A stretch of 64,000 bases of DNA from JBMNEH01 sp050948665 (GCA_050948665.1 JBMNEH010000001.1:1054001-1118000); one strand, 5' to 3'; positions 23,596 through 32,383 are shown, counted from the first letter of the stretch. Translations and numbers: made by a program. Notes: generated by a model not told the origin, from the letters alone.

Positions 23596-24549
23596 CTACA
23601 GCAGATGCCGGATGACGGCCGACAAAGCTTCCGGATCGTGCCGCACCCTGGAATCGTTGATTTCCGCCAAAGGCGCGGCGCAGATCCGCAGCCCCCGCGC
23701 CTGCAGGCCGTCAGCGGTCCAGGGGACGGGACCGCAGCCATCCAGCAGATACCGCTCCAGGATCTCCGGCGGTATGGGCCCGCTGTTGACAATGATACCG
23801 TCCAGCAGACCATCTCCCAGATGTCCGGAAAGAGCGTCCGTATGATCCTCCATGGAATATCCCTGAGTCTCTCCGGGTTGGGTCATGATATTGCCCACAA
23901 AATAACAGGGCGCGTCATTCTCCCGGATAGCCTCCGTTACCCCGGGAACCAACAATACGGCGATCAGGGAGGTATAAAGGCTCCCGGGGCCGATGAGTAT
24001 CAGATCCGCCGCCCGGATCGCGTCCAATGCCTGGGGAAGGGGGGCGCAGTCTTCCGGCTCCAGCGCCAGCCGACGGATCCCGGCACCGTGCGTGCGCTGG
24101 GCATTCCCTAATATGGATTCGCCCAACAACTCCTGTCCGTTTTCCAGCCAACCCCGGAGGCGCACATTCTCCAGAGTCACCGGGAGCACCTGCCCGGCAA
24201 CGGCAAGCACCTTACTGATTTTCTGTATGCCGGGTATGAAGCCGCCATGGAGCTGATCCAGCGCAACCAGCAGCAGGTTGCCCATACACTGACCGGCCAG
24301 CTCACCCTCCTTGAAACGGAACTGCAGCAGCCGCTCCATATCCGGCTCCGCATGGGAAAGGGCTATAAGACAGTTCCGGATATCACCGGGCGGAAGACTG
24401 CCCTGATCCCTGCGAAGACGGCCGGAGTTGCCTCCGTCGTCCGCCACCGTGACGATCGCGGTAATCTCGCAAGGCAGCCGTTTCAGGCTGCGCAGCAGCG
24501 CCGACAGGCCGCTGCCGCCGCCCAGCGCTGCGATATGGGGTACGCTCAT
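23596..24549 (-). CDS. yvcK: YvcK/CofD-like gluconeogenesis factor
   Basis: A 317-residue UPF0052 protein. The start IAALGGGSGLSALLRSLKRL is the nucleotide/UDP-sugar-binding loop, and VTVADDGGNSGRLRRDQGSL (about residues 34-53), PPGDIRNCLIAL, LIGPGSLYTSLIAVLL and NIMTQPGETQGY follow as in the family. In Bacillus YvcK supports growth on gluconeogenic carbon sources and binds UDP-GlcNAc. The ATG overlaps the rapZ stop by four bases (ATGA). Confidence 0.95.
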   Translation of the reverse strand: MSVPHIAALGGGSGLSALLRSLKRLPCEITAIVTVADDGGNSGRLRRDQGSLPPGDIRNCLIALSHAEPDMERLLQFRFKEGELAGQCMGNLLLVALDQLHGGFIPGIQKISKVLAVAGQVLPVTLENVRLRGWLENGQELLGESILGNAQRTHGAGIRRLALEPEDCAPLPQALDAIRAADLILIGPGSLYTSLIAVLLVPGVTEAIRENDAPCYFVGNIMTQPGETQGYSMEDHTDALSGHLGDGLLDGIIVNSGPIPPEILERYLLDGCGPVPWTADGLQARGLRICAAPLAEINDSRVRHDPEALSAVIRHLL

Positions 24550-25421
24550 TGGTATCGTTGACCCTCCTGTTCCATATCACGATGCTCCAGCCGCGCGGTA
24601 AACCCATGGGCGCACAGCTTGTCCGTCAGCTGCTGGGTAATGACAACGGAGCGATGCATGCCGCCGGTGCAGCCGATGCCGATGATCAGCTGCCCTTTTC
24701 CCTCCCGGATATACAGGGGGATAAGGAACTGCAGCATGGCAAGGGCTTTCTCGAGGAACTCTTTTGTTTGCGGGAATGAGAGAACATAGTCCTGCACAGA
24801 GGGTTCCAGCCCGGTATGCTGCCGCAGACTGTCTATATAAAAGGGATTGGGCAGAAAACGCACGTCAAACACAAGATCCGCATCCTGCAGGATGCCGTAC
24901 TTGAATCCGAAGGAAACGACAGAAATCGGAAAGGCGGGATGGGCCCGATCCTGCCGGAAAATGGAAATCAGGCGCGCGCGAAGCTCGGCCGGTTTCATGG
25001 AGGAGGTATCGATATAATAGTTTGAAGCCTCCCTTATCTGCATCAGCAGTTCCCGCTCCTGAGAAATAGCTTCGGATACCGTGGCATACCGCGTGAGAGG
25101 ATGGGTTCGGCGGGTTTCTTTATAGCGCTTGATCAATACCCCATCTTCGGCATCCAGAAACACCAGTTCGCAGACAACGCTATTCTCCCGAAGCCGCGAC
25201 AACACCGGCACGAGGGATTCCATAAAATCCCCGCCTCGTACATCCACGCCGATAGCGACCTGCTGGTTGGTGGGGGAGGGGGACTGGGCAAAGAGGTTGA
25301 TGAATGTCTCCATCAGTTGGGGCGGAAGGTTATCCACACAGAAATAACCCATATCCTCCATCGCGTTGAGGGCAACGGATTTGCCCGCGCCGGAAACACC
25401 TGAAATAATGACCAGATGCAT
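24546..25421 (-). CDS. rapZ: RNase adapter RapZ (YvcJ)
   Basis: A 291-residue P-loop protein. Walker A is GVSGAGKS (residues 8-15), followed by MGYFCVDNLPP, GVDVRGGDF, LDAEDGVLIKRYKETRRTHPL and the C-terminal signature IGIGCTGGMHRSV with the Cys-x-Gly-Gly-x-His motif. E. coli RapZ guides RNase E on the GlmZ RNA and controls glucosamine-6-phosphate synthase; in Bacillota YvcJ has nucleotidase activity and a role in competence. It begins two bases after the murB stop. Confidence 0.95.
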   Translation of the reverse strand: MHLVIISGVSGAGKSVALNAMEDMGYFCVDNLPPQLMETFINLFAQSPSPTNQQVAIGVDVRGGDFMESLVPVLSRLRENSVVCELVFLDAEDGVLIKRYKETRRTHPLTRYATVSEAISQERELLMQIREASNYYIDTSSMKPAELRARLISIFRQDRAHPAFPISVVSFGFKYGILQDADLVFDVRFLPNPFYIDSLRQHTGLEPSVQDYVLSFPQTKEFLEKALAMLQFLIPLYIREGKGQLIIGIGCTGGMHRSVVITQQLTDKLCAHGFTARLEHRDMEQEGQRYQ

Positions 25422-25423
25422 CC

Positions 25424-26329
25424 CTATACCTCCTCAACGCTTTGTATTTCAGGGGTAAGGCGCACGCCGGAGCAGTCATATACCCTGGAAGCTACCCTTT
25501 CCATCAGCCGCAGCACATCCGCTGTAGTGGCGCTGCCTGTATTTACAATAAAGCCGGCGTGGAGCGTGGACACCTGGGCGCCGCCCTCCTGCCAGCCCTT
25601 GCAGCCGGCCTGTTCGATCAAAGCGGCGGCGTATCCGTTCAGAGGGCGTTTAAAGGCGCTGCCGCAGCTGGGAAGCGTCAGAGGCTGTTTCTCCCTCCGC
25701 CTTGCGGCAAGCTCCTTCATGCGGGCATCGATATCCTTGGGTGATCCGGGCGAAAGCCGCAGCGTCGCGGAAAGGACGTACCAGCCCTCGCGCTGTACGC
25801 GACTGCTGCGATAGGCATATTCCAGCTCCTCCGCCGGAACCGGAAACTGCTCACCCTCACGGGTAAGCACACGCACCTCTTTGATCACGCCCTGCATATC
25901 TCCTCCGAAGGCGCCGGCATTGATGGCCACGGCAGCGCCGAGACAACCCGGTATCCCCGAAGCCCATTCCAACCCGGTGAGACCCGCATCCCGCGCTATC
26001 GCGGCAAGACGGGCCAGCGTTTCTCCCGCTTCGGCGAAAAGCATGGCGCCGTTTATACGAACGGATCCGCCGTCCCCTATCCATTGCAGTACGGTACCTT
26101 TGTAGCCCCTGTCGGGAAAAAGAACATTGCTTCCGTTGCCCAACAGTATGAAAGGAGTTCCCGTTTCACGAAGCAGCCGGATACAGTCCACCGCGACGGC
26201 GGCACTGGGGACCTCCGCCCATAGCGCGGCCGGTCCGCCCGTCCGCATGGAGGTATGGGCGGACATAAGTTCATTTTCCCATACCTTCCGCGGCAATAAA
26301 GCCTGCAGGCTGTCGAAAAGAGATGCCAT
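25424..26329 (-). CDS. murB: UDP-N-acetylenolpyruvoylglucosamine reductase
   Basis: A 301-residue FAD enzyme of the type IIb MurB group, which reduces UDP-GlcNAc-enolpyruvate to UDP-MurNAc with NADPH in the cytoplasm. Seen: MRTGGPAALWAEVP, FILLGNGSNVLFPDRGYKG, GLEWASGIPGCLGAAVAINA, YRSSRVQREGWYVLSATLRL, SCGSAFKRPLNGYAAALIEQ, AGCKGWQEGGAQVSTLHAGF and IVNTG. The serine of CGSAFKRP is the proton donor. The start at 26329 has GGAGG six bases upstream; the upstream in-frame extension would run over the promoter. First gene of the seven-gene operon to scpB. Confidence 0.96.
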   Translation of the reverse strand: MASLFDSLQALLPRKVWENELMSAHTSMRTGGPAALWAEVPSAAVAVDCIRLLRETGTPFILLGNGSNVLFPDRGYKGTVLQWIGDGGSVRINGAMLFAEAGETLARLAAIARDAGLTGLEWASGIPGCLGAAVAINAGAFGGDMQGVIKEVRVLTREGEQFPVPAEELEYAYRSSRVQREGWYVLSATLRLSPGSPKDIDARMKELAARRREKQPLTLPSCGSAFKRPLNGYAAALIEQAGCKGWQEGGAQVSTLHAGFIVNTGSATTADVLRLMERVASRVYDCSGVRLTPEIQSVEEV

Positions 26330-26352
26330 GAAATACCTCCGTAGTCCGCTAC

Positions 26353-26381
26353 AGTATAGCACAACAGGCGCAAACAGGCAA
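26353..26381 (-). promoter_or_regulatory. Sigma-A type promoter for the murB-rapZ-yvcK-whiA-crh-scpAB operon
   Basis: On the minus strand TTGCCT (26376-26381), a 17-base spacer and TATACT (26353-26358), 23 bases before the murB ATG. Confidence 0.75.
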
Positions 26382-26500
26382 TCATTCATCCGTCACGGCA
26401 AGTATCGGACGCGGAATGCATGAAACTGCGATCCGGCGAAAAGGATTTTCATATACCCGAAGACGGGACCGGCTTAATATCGGGAATTTTCATGATCCCC

Positions 26501-26530
26501 TTGAATCATTGCGATAGATTCTGTTATGAT
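26501..26530 (+). promoter_or_regulatory. Sigma-A type promoter for the RluB-like gene
   Basis: TTGAAT (26501-26506), an 18-base spacer and TATGAT (26525-26530), 22 bases before the chosen ATG at 26553. It overlaps the alternative start at 26526, which argues against that start. Confidence 0.65.
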
Positions 26531-26552
26531 AATGAGTAATGGGAGGCGGAGG

Positions 26553-27251
26553 ATGCGGCTGCAGAAAATTCTTGCGGAAGCCGGTGTGGCATCAAGACGG
26601 AAAGCCGAGGAGATGATCGCGGCGGGGCGGGTCACGGTGGATGGCGTCACGGTCACGGAAATGGGATATCATACCGATCCCGGGCGGACCATTGCCGTGG
26701 ACGGCGTCCCGATACGGCGGGAGCCGCGCCGCACCTACGTCTTTTATAAACCCCAGGGCGTGATTTCTGCCGTGACCGATCCCCGGGGCAGACCGACGGT
26801 TTCCGACTATTTTCGTGAGGTGCCTCTCCGCCTGTATCCTGTCGGGCGATTGGACTATGATACCGAGGGGCTGCTGCTTATGACCAACGACGGCGCGCTG
26901 GCGCAAAAAGTGACGCATCCCAGCCACGCGATGGAAAAAGCCTACAGAGTGGTGGTGAGGGGCCTGCCTTCCGAGGAGGACATGACACGGCTCAGGAACG
27001 GAATTCCCTTAGAGGAGGGCATGACCGCCCCCGCGGAATTGCGGGTGATTCACCGCGGCAGGGAGACGGTGACGCTGCTGCTGACTATTCGTGAGGGACG
27101 GAACCGTCAGGTCCGACGCATGTTCGCCGCTTTGGGGTATACGGTACAGAACCTGCGGCGGGTGAGGGAGGGGAATATTACGCTGGAAGGCCTTCAGCCA
27201 GGGGAATATCGTCTCCTCAGCGACGAGGAAGTATCGGAATTGTCAGATTGA
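26553..27251 (+). CDS. rluB: RluB/RsuA family pseudouridine synthase
   Basis: A 232-residue enzyme. Residues 1-60 are an S4 RNA-binding domain (MRLQKILAEAGVASRRKAEE); the catalytic domain carries VFYKPQGVISAVTDPRGRPT, VGRLDYDTEGLLLMTNDG with the catalytic aspartate, and EGRNRQVRRMFAALGY. The family converts uridine to pseudouridine in 23S (RluB) or 16S rRNA. In Bacillota rluB often follows scpB; here scpB lies at the far end of the operon on the other strand. The GGAGG at 26542-26547 and the promoter position set the start at 26553. Confidence 0.92.
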   Translation: MRLQKILAEAGVASRRKAEEMIAAGRVTVDGVTVTEMGYHTDPGRTIAVDGVPIRREPRRTYVFYKPQGVISAVTDPRGRPTVSDYFREVPLRLYPVGRLDYDTEGLLLMTNDGALAQKVTHPSHAMEKAYRVVVRGLPSEEDMTRLRNGIPLEEGMTAPAELRVIHRGRETVTLLLTIREGRNRQVRRMFAALGYTVQNLRRVREGNITLEGLQPGEYRLLSDEEVSELSD

Positions 27252-27344
27252 CCCGTAGGCCGCGGCAAAGGAGGAAAAGGGAATAATTATCGTTATGGCG
27301 GCAGGAAAAAGGATACGCTTATAGAATATAGAATTTGGGTTAAG

Positions 27345-27368
27345 ATGGTAGGTTCAGCAACCTGCCAT
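27345..27368 (+). other. Stem-loop in the leader of the decarboxylase locus
   Basis: ATGGTAGGTT (27345-27354) pairs with AACCTGCCAT (27359-27368), ten pairs with one G-U and a CAGC loop. No U-run follows, so it is not an ordinary terminator. It lies 42 bases before the mmdA start and may affect leader stability or translation. The rest of 27252-27410 shows no clear gene. Confidence 0.45.
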
Positions 27369-27410
27369 TATCATATAGAAAACCGCAGAGAATCGGAGGT
27401 GGTCCCCGGA

Positions 27411-28910
27411 ATGGAAGGAACCAACATTTTCCAAAGAAAAGCAGCCTGTATACAGGGCAGCGGCGAAGCCGGCGCGCAGGCGCAGCACGAAGCCGGCAAA
27501 CTGACGGCGCGGGAGCGTATCGCCAAGCTGACGGACTTCGGCAGTTTCATGGAGCTGGACGCCCTGGCAGCCGGCAAGGATGGATCCTGCGGATCCGTGA
27601 TTACGGGCTTCGCAACGATCGACGGGCGAAGCGTTTGCGTTGCGGCCCAGGATTTTACCGTGTCAGGCGGCGCGATGAGTGTCAGCCAGGCGAAGAAGCT
27701 TCAAAAGCTTATGGGACTGGCGTCCCGCAACGGAACGCCATTCGTAACGCTGGTAGATACTGCCGGCGCCCGCATTGAGGAGGGGCTCAATGCCCTGAAC
27801 GGATATGCCGGAGTCCTGGCAGCGGCTTCCCGAATGTCTGGACAGGTCCCCCAGATCACCGTTGTATCCGGCCCCTGCGCAGGCGCCGCCGCGGTGATCG
27901 CCGGACTCAGCGATGTCACCATTGCCGTGAACAAAATCGCCTCCTTGTCCGTCCGAACAACGCCGGTCATTTCCGCGGTCACGGGTAATGCGGTGAGGGA
28001 AGAGGAGATAGCCGGAGCGATGGCTGCCAACGCGGTCAGCGCCAACGCCCAGCTCTACGCGGAAAGCGAGGAGCAGGCTTTTGCCCTTGTGAGGGCAGTA
28101 CTGGGATACCTCCCCTCCAACTGCGCGGAGGATCCGCCCATTGAGGTTTGCGCGGATGATTTGAACCGCCAGACACCGCGTTGGAATACCTATGCACAGG
28201 GGCAAGCGAATATCCGGGAAGTAATCGCCGATCTGGCGGACCGGGGTTCGGTACTGGAACTTATGCCATATTACGCTTTGAATATGATAACGGCTTTTGC
28301 CCGTATAAACGGCCGCTCTGTGGCCTTTATCGCCAACAACCCCACGGACAGGGGCGGACAGCTGGATGCCGCCGCCGCCGGGAAGGCTGTTCGTATGATC
28401 GCTTTGTCCGATGCGTATCATATACCTGTGGTAACACTGGTAGACACCATGGGAACCGTAACCTGCGCCGAGGAGGAGACGCAGGGCCTGGCCCGGCAGC
28501 TCTCGGCTCTGGGTTATGCCTACGGCGCGGCGACCGCGCCGAAAATCGCATTGCTTTGCGGCGCCGCGATAGGAACCGCCTACACGCTGATGGGCAGTAA
28601 GGCGCTGGGTATGGACCTGGTCTACGCCTGGCCAACCGCCCGGGTTTCCGCCCTTGAGCCGGCCGCCGCCGCCGTGATCCTTTACGAAAAGGAGATCGCG
28701 CAGGCGGAGGATCAGGTGGCCGCCCGGAAGGAATATACCGACAAACTGCTGGAGGAGCAGGCGGGCGCGCTGGCTGCCGCAAAAGAGGGACTGGTAGACG
28801 ATGTGATAGAGCCCTCTCTCACCCGCCCGATACTGGCCGCATCACTGGAGCTGCTGTGGAGCAAGCAGGACATGCTGCCTGTGAAAAAGCACGGCATCCC
28901 GCCGATGTAG
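27411..28910 (+). CDS. mmdA: Carboxyltransferase subunit, MmdA/12S transcarboxylase type
   Basis: A 499-residue crotonase-fold carboxyltransferase (acyl-CoA carboxylase beta type). The N-terminal half carries KLTARERIAKLTD, QDFTVSGGAMSVSQAKK and VSGPCAGAAAVIAGLSD; the C-terminal half carries NNPTDRGGQLDAAAAGKAVR, MIALSDAYHIPVVTLVDTMG and CGAAIGTAYTLMGSKALGMD. Such subunits move CO2 between biotin and an acyl-CoA, as in methylmalonyl-CoA decarboxylase alpha or the transcarboxylase 12S subunit. The ATG at 27411 has GGAGG 11 bases upstream. It heads a five-gene locus with OadG, biotin carrier, OadB and OadA types. Which acyl-CoA it uses is not visible. Confidence 0.88.
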   Translation: MEGTNIFQRKAACIQGSGEAGAQAQHEAGKLTARERIAKLTDFGSFMELDALAAGKDGSCGSVITGFATIDGRSVCVAAQDFTVSGGAMSVSQAKKLQKLMGLASRNGTPFVTLVDTAGARIEEGLNALNGYAGVLAAASRMSGQVPQITVVSGPCAGAAAVIAGLSDVTIAVNKIASLSVRTTPVISAVTGNAVREEEIAGAMAANAVSANAQLYAESEEQAFALVRAVLGYLPSNCAEDPPIEVCADDLNRQTPRWNTYAQGQANIREVIADLADRGSVLELMPYYALNMITAFARINGRSVAFIANNPTDRGGQLDAAAAGKAVRMIALSDAYHIPVVTLVDTMGTVTCAEEETQGLARQLSALGYAYGAATAPKIALLCGAAIGTAYTLMGSKALGMDLVYAWPTARVSALEPAAAAVILYEKEIAQAEDQVAARKEYTDKLLEEQAGALAAAKEGLVDDVIEPSLTRPILAASLELLWSKQDMLPVKKHGIPPM

Positions 28911-28919
28911 GAGGTGCGA

Positions 28920-29255
28920 ATGACTTTTACAGAAAATCTCATTTTAGGCGGAGAGACAACACTGCTGGGTATGGGCGTCACATTTGCCGTATTGATCTTA
29001 CTGATCATCATCATCGCAGTGATGACACGAATCATCGTGAAAATGCAAAGAGAGCCTGCTGAGGAACCGGCCGCGTCTGCGGTTGTCCCCCAGGCTTCTC
29101 CCGCGATGGGGACTGCCGCTGTGAGCGGTGAGGTGCTTGCCGCGATCGCCGCGGCCGTCGCATTGATCGCCGAAGCGGAAAACACCCGGCTGGTAGTGCG
29201 CTCCGTGCGCCGTATCGGCCAAAACGCTCCCGCATGGAGCCGTGCAACTCGATAA
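28920..29255 (+). CDS. oadG: OadG/MmdD-type gamma-delta subunit of the sodium pump decarboxylase
   Basis: A 111-residue protein with one N-terminal membrane helix (TLLGMGVTFAVLILLIIIIA) and a short cytoplasmic tail rich in Ala and Pro. The end, VSGEVLAAIAAAVALIAEAE and then VVRSVRRI, is the conserved C-terminal segment of Bacillota OadG/MmdD proteins. The subunit ties the carboxyltransferase to the membrane beta subunit. AGGAGG overlaps the mmdA stop and sits six bases before the ATG at 28920. Confidence 0.85.
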   Translation: MTFTENLILGGETTLLGMGVTFAVLILLIIIIAVMTRIIVKMQREPAEEPAASAVVPQASPAMGTAAVSGEVLAAIAAAVALIAEAENTRLVVRSVRRIGQNAPAWSRATR

Positions 29256-29271
29256 AACGGAGGAAAATAAG

Positions 29272-29703
29272 ATGCGTCATTTCAATATCACCGTAAACGG
29301 AACCGTCTATCAGGTAGCGGTCGAGGAAATCAGCGGAGCGCAGGCCCCTGTAGCTGCGGCTCCCGTGCCCGCCGCTCCCGTGCCCGCGGCGCCCGCTCCT
29401 GCCGCCGTCGCTCCCGCCCCCGTACCCGCGGCTCCCGCTCCTACCGCTGCCGCGCCTGCGCCCGCGGCGCCTGCCGCCGCTCCCGCCGACGCCACGCTTG
29501 TCAATGCGCCGATGCCCGGCACCATTCTGAGCGTGAATGTATCCGTCGGGGATACGGTGGAAGCCGGCAGCGTACTCGCTATACTTGAAGCCATGAAAAT
29601 GGAGAACGAAATTATGTCCCCCTGCGCGGGCACGGTGGTTACGATCGCCGTCAGCCACGGCGCCGCCGTGAATACAGGTGATTTGCTGGTAGCCATACAG
29701 TAA
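29272..29703 (+). CDS. mmdC: Biotin carboxyl carrier protein of the decarboxylase (MmdC/1.3S type)
   Basis: A 143-residue protein. It has an N-terminal beta segment (RHFNITVNGTVYQVAVEEI), a flexible Pro/Ala linker of about 50 residues (positions 25-74) and a C-terminal biotinyl domain with APMPGTILSVNVSVGD and EAMKMENEI, where Lys109 takes biotin. The linker lets the biotin swing between the carboxyltransferase and the membrane pump. GGAGG lies eight bases before the ATG at 29272. The GC-rich linker creates a long false frame on the opposite strand. Confidence 0.95.
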   Translation: MRHFNITVNGTVYQVAVEEISGAQAPVAAAPVPAAPVPAAPAPAAVAPAPVPAAPAPTAAAPAPAAPAAAPADATLVNAPMPGTILSVNVSVGDTVEAGSVLAILEAMKMENEIMSPCAGTVVTIAVSHGAAVNTGDLLVAIQ

Positions 29704-29745
29704 ACGATCCCTTCACGGAGGAAAACAAAAAAGGGAGGACAGACC

Positions 29746-30921
29746 ATGCTGGAAGCATTAAAGAAATTCATAGACTCCATGGGTGTGTTGACGCTTTTCG
29801 CCGAGGGCGGATGGAAGTACCTTGTGATGATCGTCATCGCCTGCGTGCTGCTTTACCTTGCCATCGTCAAGAAGTATGAGCCCCTGCTGCTGCTGCCCAT
29901 CGCCTTCGGCATGCTGTTGGCGAACCTGCCGCTGGCAGGCCTGTATCACCCGGAGATATTTGCCGACGGAAAAATCGATTGGGTGAAACTGGGCGCCGTA
30001 GAGGGCGGACTGATCGATTATCTCTACCTGGGTGTGAAGACCGGCATTTACCCTTCATTGATCTTTATGGGTGTCGGGGCGATGACGGACTTCGGTCCGT
30101 TGATCTCAAACCCGAAATCCCTGCTGCTCGGCGCGGCGGCGCAGCTGGGGATCTTCGTCGCCTTTATCGGCGCGCTGCTGCTGGGTTTTACCCCGCAGGA
30201 GGCAGCCTCTATCGGCATCATCGGCGGCGCCGACGGCCCTACAGCCATCTATACGACCACGATGCTGGCGCCAGCGCTGCTGGGGCCTGTGGCGATCGCG
30301 GCATATTCCTATATGGCGCTGATACCCATCATCCAGCCGCCCTTTATGAAGCTGCTTACTACCAAGAAGGAGCGCAGCGTTGTGATGACGCAGCTGCGGC
30401 CCGCAACAAAGACGGAAAAAATCATTTTCCCCATTGCCGTGACGATTATCGTCGCACTGCTGCTGCCGGCGGCGGCCTCCCTTGTGGGCATGCTGATGCT
30501 GGGCAACCTGCTGCGCGAGTGCGGTGTGACCGAACGGCTCAGCAAAACAGCGCAGAATGAATTATGTAATATTGTAACGATTTTCCTCGGCATATCCGTC
30601 GGCGCGACCGCGGTCGCGGACAGGTTCCTCCGATGGGAGACGCTCAAGATCATCGGTATGGGCCTTGCGGCATTCTCTTTTGCCACCATAGGCGGATTGC
30701 TCCTCGGCAAGGTGATGTACTGGGTCACAAAGGGAAAAATCAACCCCCTCATCGGATCCGCGGGGGTGTCGGCCGTGCCTATGGCTGCCCGCGTTTCCCA
30801 GGTTGTGGGACAGGAGGAGAACCCCGGCAACTTCCTGCTGATGCACGCCATGGGGCCCAATGTGGCCGGTGTGATCGGTTCCGCGGTAGCCGCCGGTGTG
30901 TTCCTGGCATTGTTCGGTTAA
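29746..30921 (+). CDS. oadB: Sodium ion-translocating decarboxylase beta subunit
   Basis: A 391-residue membrane protein with about ten hydrophobic segments. Family signatures are GVGAMTDFGPLISNPK, IGIIGGADGPTAIYTTTMLA (with the conserved Asp of the ion site) and LIGSAGVSAVPMAARVSQVV, then LMHAMGPNVAGVIGSAVAAG. It decarboxylates carboxybiotin and pumps Na+ outward, in methylmalonyl-CoA, oxaloacetate, glutaconyl-CoA or malonate decarboxylases. It starts 42 bases after the carrier gene, with AGGGAGG upstream. Confidence 0.95.
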   Translation: MLEALKKFIDSMGVLTLFAEGGWKYLVMIVIACVLLYLAIVKKYEPLLLLPIAFGMLLANLPLAGLYHPEIFADGKIDWVKLGAVEGGLIDYLYLGVKTGIYPSLIFMGVGAMTDFGPLISNPKSLLLGAAAQLGIFVAFIGALLLGFTPQEAASIGIIGGADGPTAIYTTTMLAPALLGPVAIAAYSYMALIPIIQPPFMKLLTTKKERSVVMTQLRPATKTEKIIFPIAVTIIVALLLPAAASLVGMLMLGNLLRECGVTERLSKTAQNELCNIVTIFLGISVGATAVADRFLRWETLKIIGMGLAAFSFATIGGLLLGKVMYWVTKGKINPLIGSAGVSAVPMAARVSQVVGQEENPGNFLLMHAMGPNVAGVIGSAVAAGVFLALFG

Positions 30922-30931
30922 GGAGGATAGA

Positions 30932-32329
30932 ATGGGAGTAAAAATTACGGAAACCATACTGCGGGACGCCCACCAGTCTCAGGCGGCGACCCGTATGACC
31001 ACAGCGGAGATGCTGCCTGTTGCGGATAAGTTAAATCAAGTCGGTTACTGGTCACTGGAATGCTGGGGCGGCGCGACCTTTGACTCCTGCCTCAGATATC
31101 TGCGGGAGGATCCATGGGACCGGGTTCGCGCCCTAAAGAAGGCCATTCCCGATACGAAACTGCAGATGCTGCTCAGGGGTCAGAACCTTTTGGGATATAA
31201 GCATTATGCCGACGATATGGTGGATGCCTTTGTCAAGGCGGCCATACAGAACGGGATCGATGTGATACGGATCTTCGACGCGCTGAACGATCCCCGGAAT
31301 ATTGAGCAGGCTGTGAAGGCGACCATCAAATACGGCGCCCATGCGCAGGTAGCCATGAGCTATACCACCAGCCCCGTACACACGCTGGAGTACTTTGCCG
31401 ACCAGGCCGCGGAGTTTGAAAAGATGGGCGCGCACTCCATCTGCATCAAGGATATGGCGGGACTGCTGCTACCGTATGCGGGCTACGAGCTTGTCAAGAT
31501 GATCAAATCCAAGGTATCGATCCCCGTTGACCTGCACACCCACAATACCGCCGGCATCGGCGATATGACGCTGTTAAAGGCGGTTGAGGCAGGCGTGGAT
31601 ATTATTGATACAGCCTTGTCTCCCCTCGGCAACGGTACGGCGCAGCCTGCTACCGAGCCCCTGGTTAAGGCGCTTCAAAACACGGCTTATGATACCGGCC
31701 TCTCTCTTACGCTTCTCAACGAAATTGCCGTGCACTTCAAGAGGGTCGCTTCCCGTCTTATGGAAGAGGGACACCTGGATCCGCGGATCATGGGGGTGGA
31801 TATCAACGCCTTGTTGTATCAGGTGCCCGGCGGAATGCTGTCAAACCTGATCAGCCAGCTGAAAAACCAGAACGCCGACAATCGTTTGCTGGACGTGCTG
31901 GAGGAGGTGCCGCGGGTGCGGGAGGACTTCGGTTACCCCCCGCTGGTTACTCCCACAAGCCAGATCGTGGGCACCCAGGCAGTGCTGAATGTACTCTCTG
32001 GCGAACGGTATAAGCTGGTCACAAAGGAATCCAAGGCGCTGCTGAAGGGTGAATACGGCCGATTGCCCGGGGAAAAGAACCCCGACCTGGTAAAAAAGAT
32101 ATTGGGTGACGAACCCCTTACAACCCATCGGCCCGCGGACGATATCCCCCCGGAGCTACCGAAGTACCGTGAGGAGCTCAAGCAGATGGGTTACCTGGAG
32201 CAGGAGGAGGACGTGTTGTCCTATGCCATGTTTCCCCAGGTGGCGCCGGATTACTTCAAGTACCGTCAGACCGCCAAGTACAAAATAGACACATCCGTTT
32301 CCGGTACAAACAAGATCCAACCGATATAA
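30932..32329 (+). CDS. oadA: Oxaloacetate decarboxylase alpha / 5S transcarboxylase-type carboxyltransferase
   Basis: A 465-residue TIM-barrel carboxyltransferase (HMGL-like domain plus conserved carboxylase domain). Asp12 in ILRDAHQS, Lys173 in CIKDMAG (the carbamylated metal-site lysine) and His202/His204 in LHTHNTAG make up the metal site; GVDINALLYQVPGGMLSNL begins the second domain. It moves the carboxyl group of oxaloacetate to biotin, or the reverse from pyruvate. There is no C-terminal biotinyl domain, so it relies on the separate carrier gene. AAGGAGG precedes the ATG at 30932. The oadB stop is 10 bases away. Confidence 0.93.
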   Translation: MGVKITETILRDAHQSQAATRMTTAEMLPVADKLNQVGYWSLECWGGATFDSCLRYLREDPWDRVRALKKAIPDTKLQMLLRGQNLLGYKHYADDMVDAFVKAAIQNGIDVIRIFDALNDPRNIEQAVKATIKYGAHAQVAMSYTTSPVHTLEYFADQAAEFEKMGAHSICIKDMAGLLLPYAGYELVKMIKSKVSIPVDLHTHNTAGIGDMTLLKAVEAGVDIIDTALSPLGNGTAQPATEPLVKALQNTAYDTGLSLTLLNEIAVHFKRVASRLMEEGHLDPRIMGVDINALLYQVPGGMLSNLISQLKNQNADNRLLDVLEEVPRVREDFGYPPLVTPTSQIVGTQAVLNVLSGERYKLVTKESKALLKGEYGRLPGEKNPDLVKKILGDEPLTTHRPADDIPPELPKYREELKQMGYLEQEEDVLSYAMFPQVAPDYFKYRQTAKYKIDTSVSGTNKIQPI

Positions 32330-32339
32330 ACGCGAAAAG

Positions 32340-32366
32340 AACCCCTCCGCTGCCAGCGGAGGGGTT
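32340..32366. terminator. Bidirectional terminator after oadA
   Basis: AACCCCTCCGCT (32340-32351) pairs with AGCGGAGGGGTT (32355-32366), a perfect 12-base stem with a three-base loop. The plus strand continues T-G-T-G; the minus strand reads CTTTTCG. The convergent orphan gene ends at 32384. Confidence 0.85.
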
Positions 32367-32383
32367 TGTGCTATGAATGGCGG

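Noticed and set aside
29032..29658. 208-residue minus-strand frame with Gly/Arg/Ser repeats (RGG-like)
   Set aside because: It is the complement of the Pro/Ala linker codons of the biotin carrier; the repeat look is a by-product.
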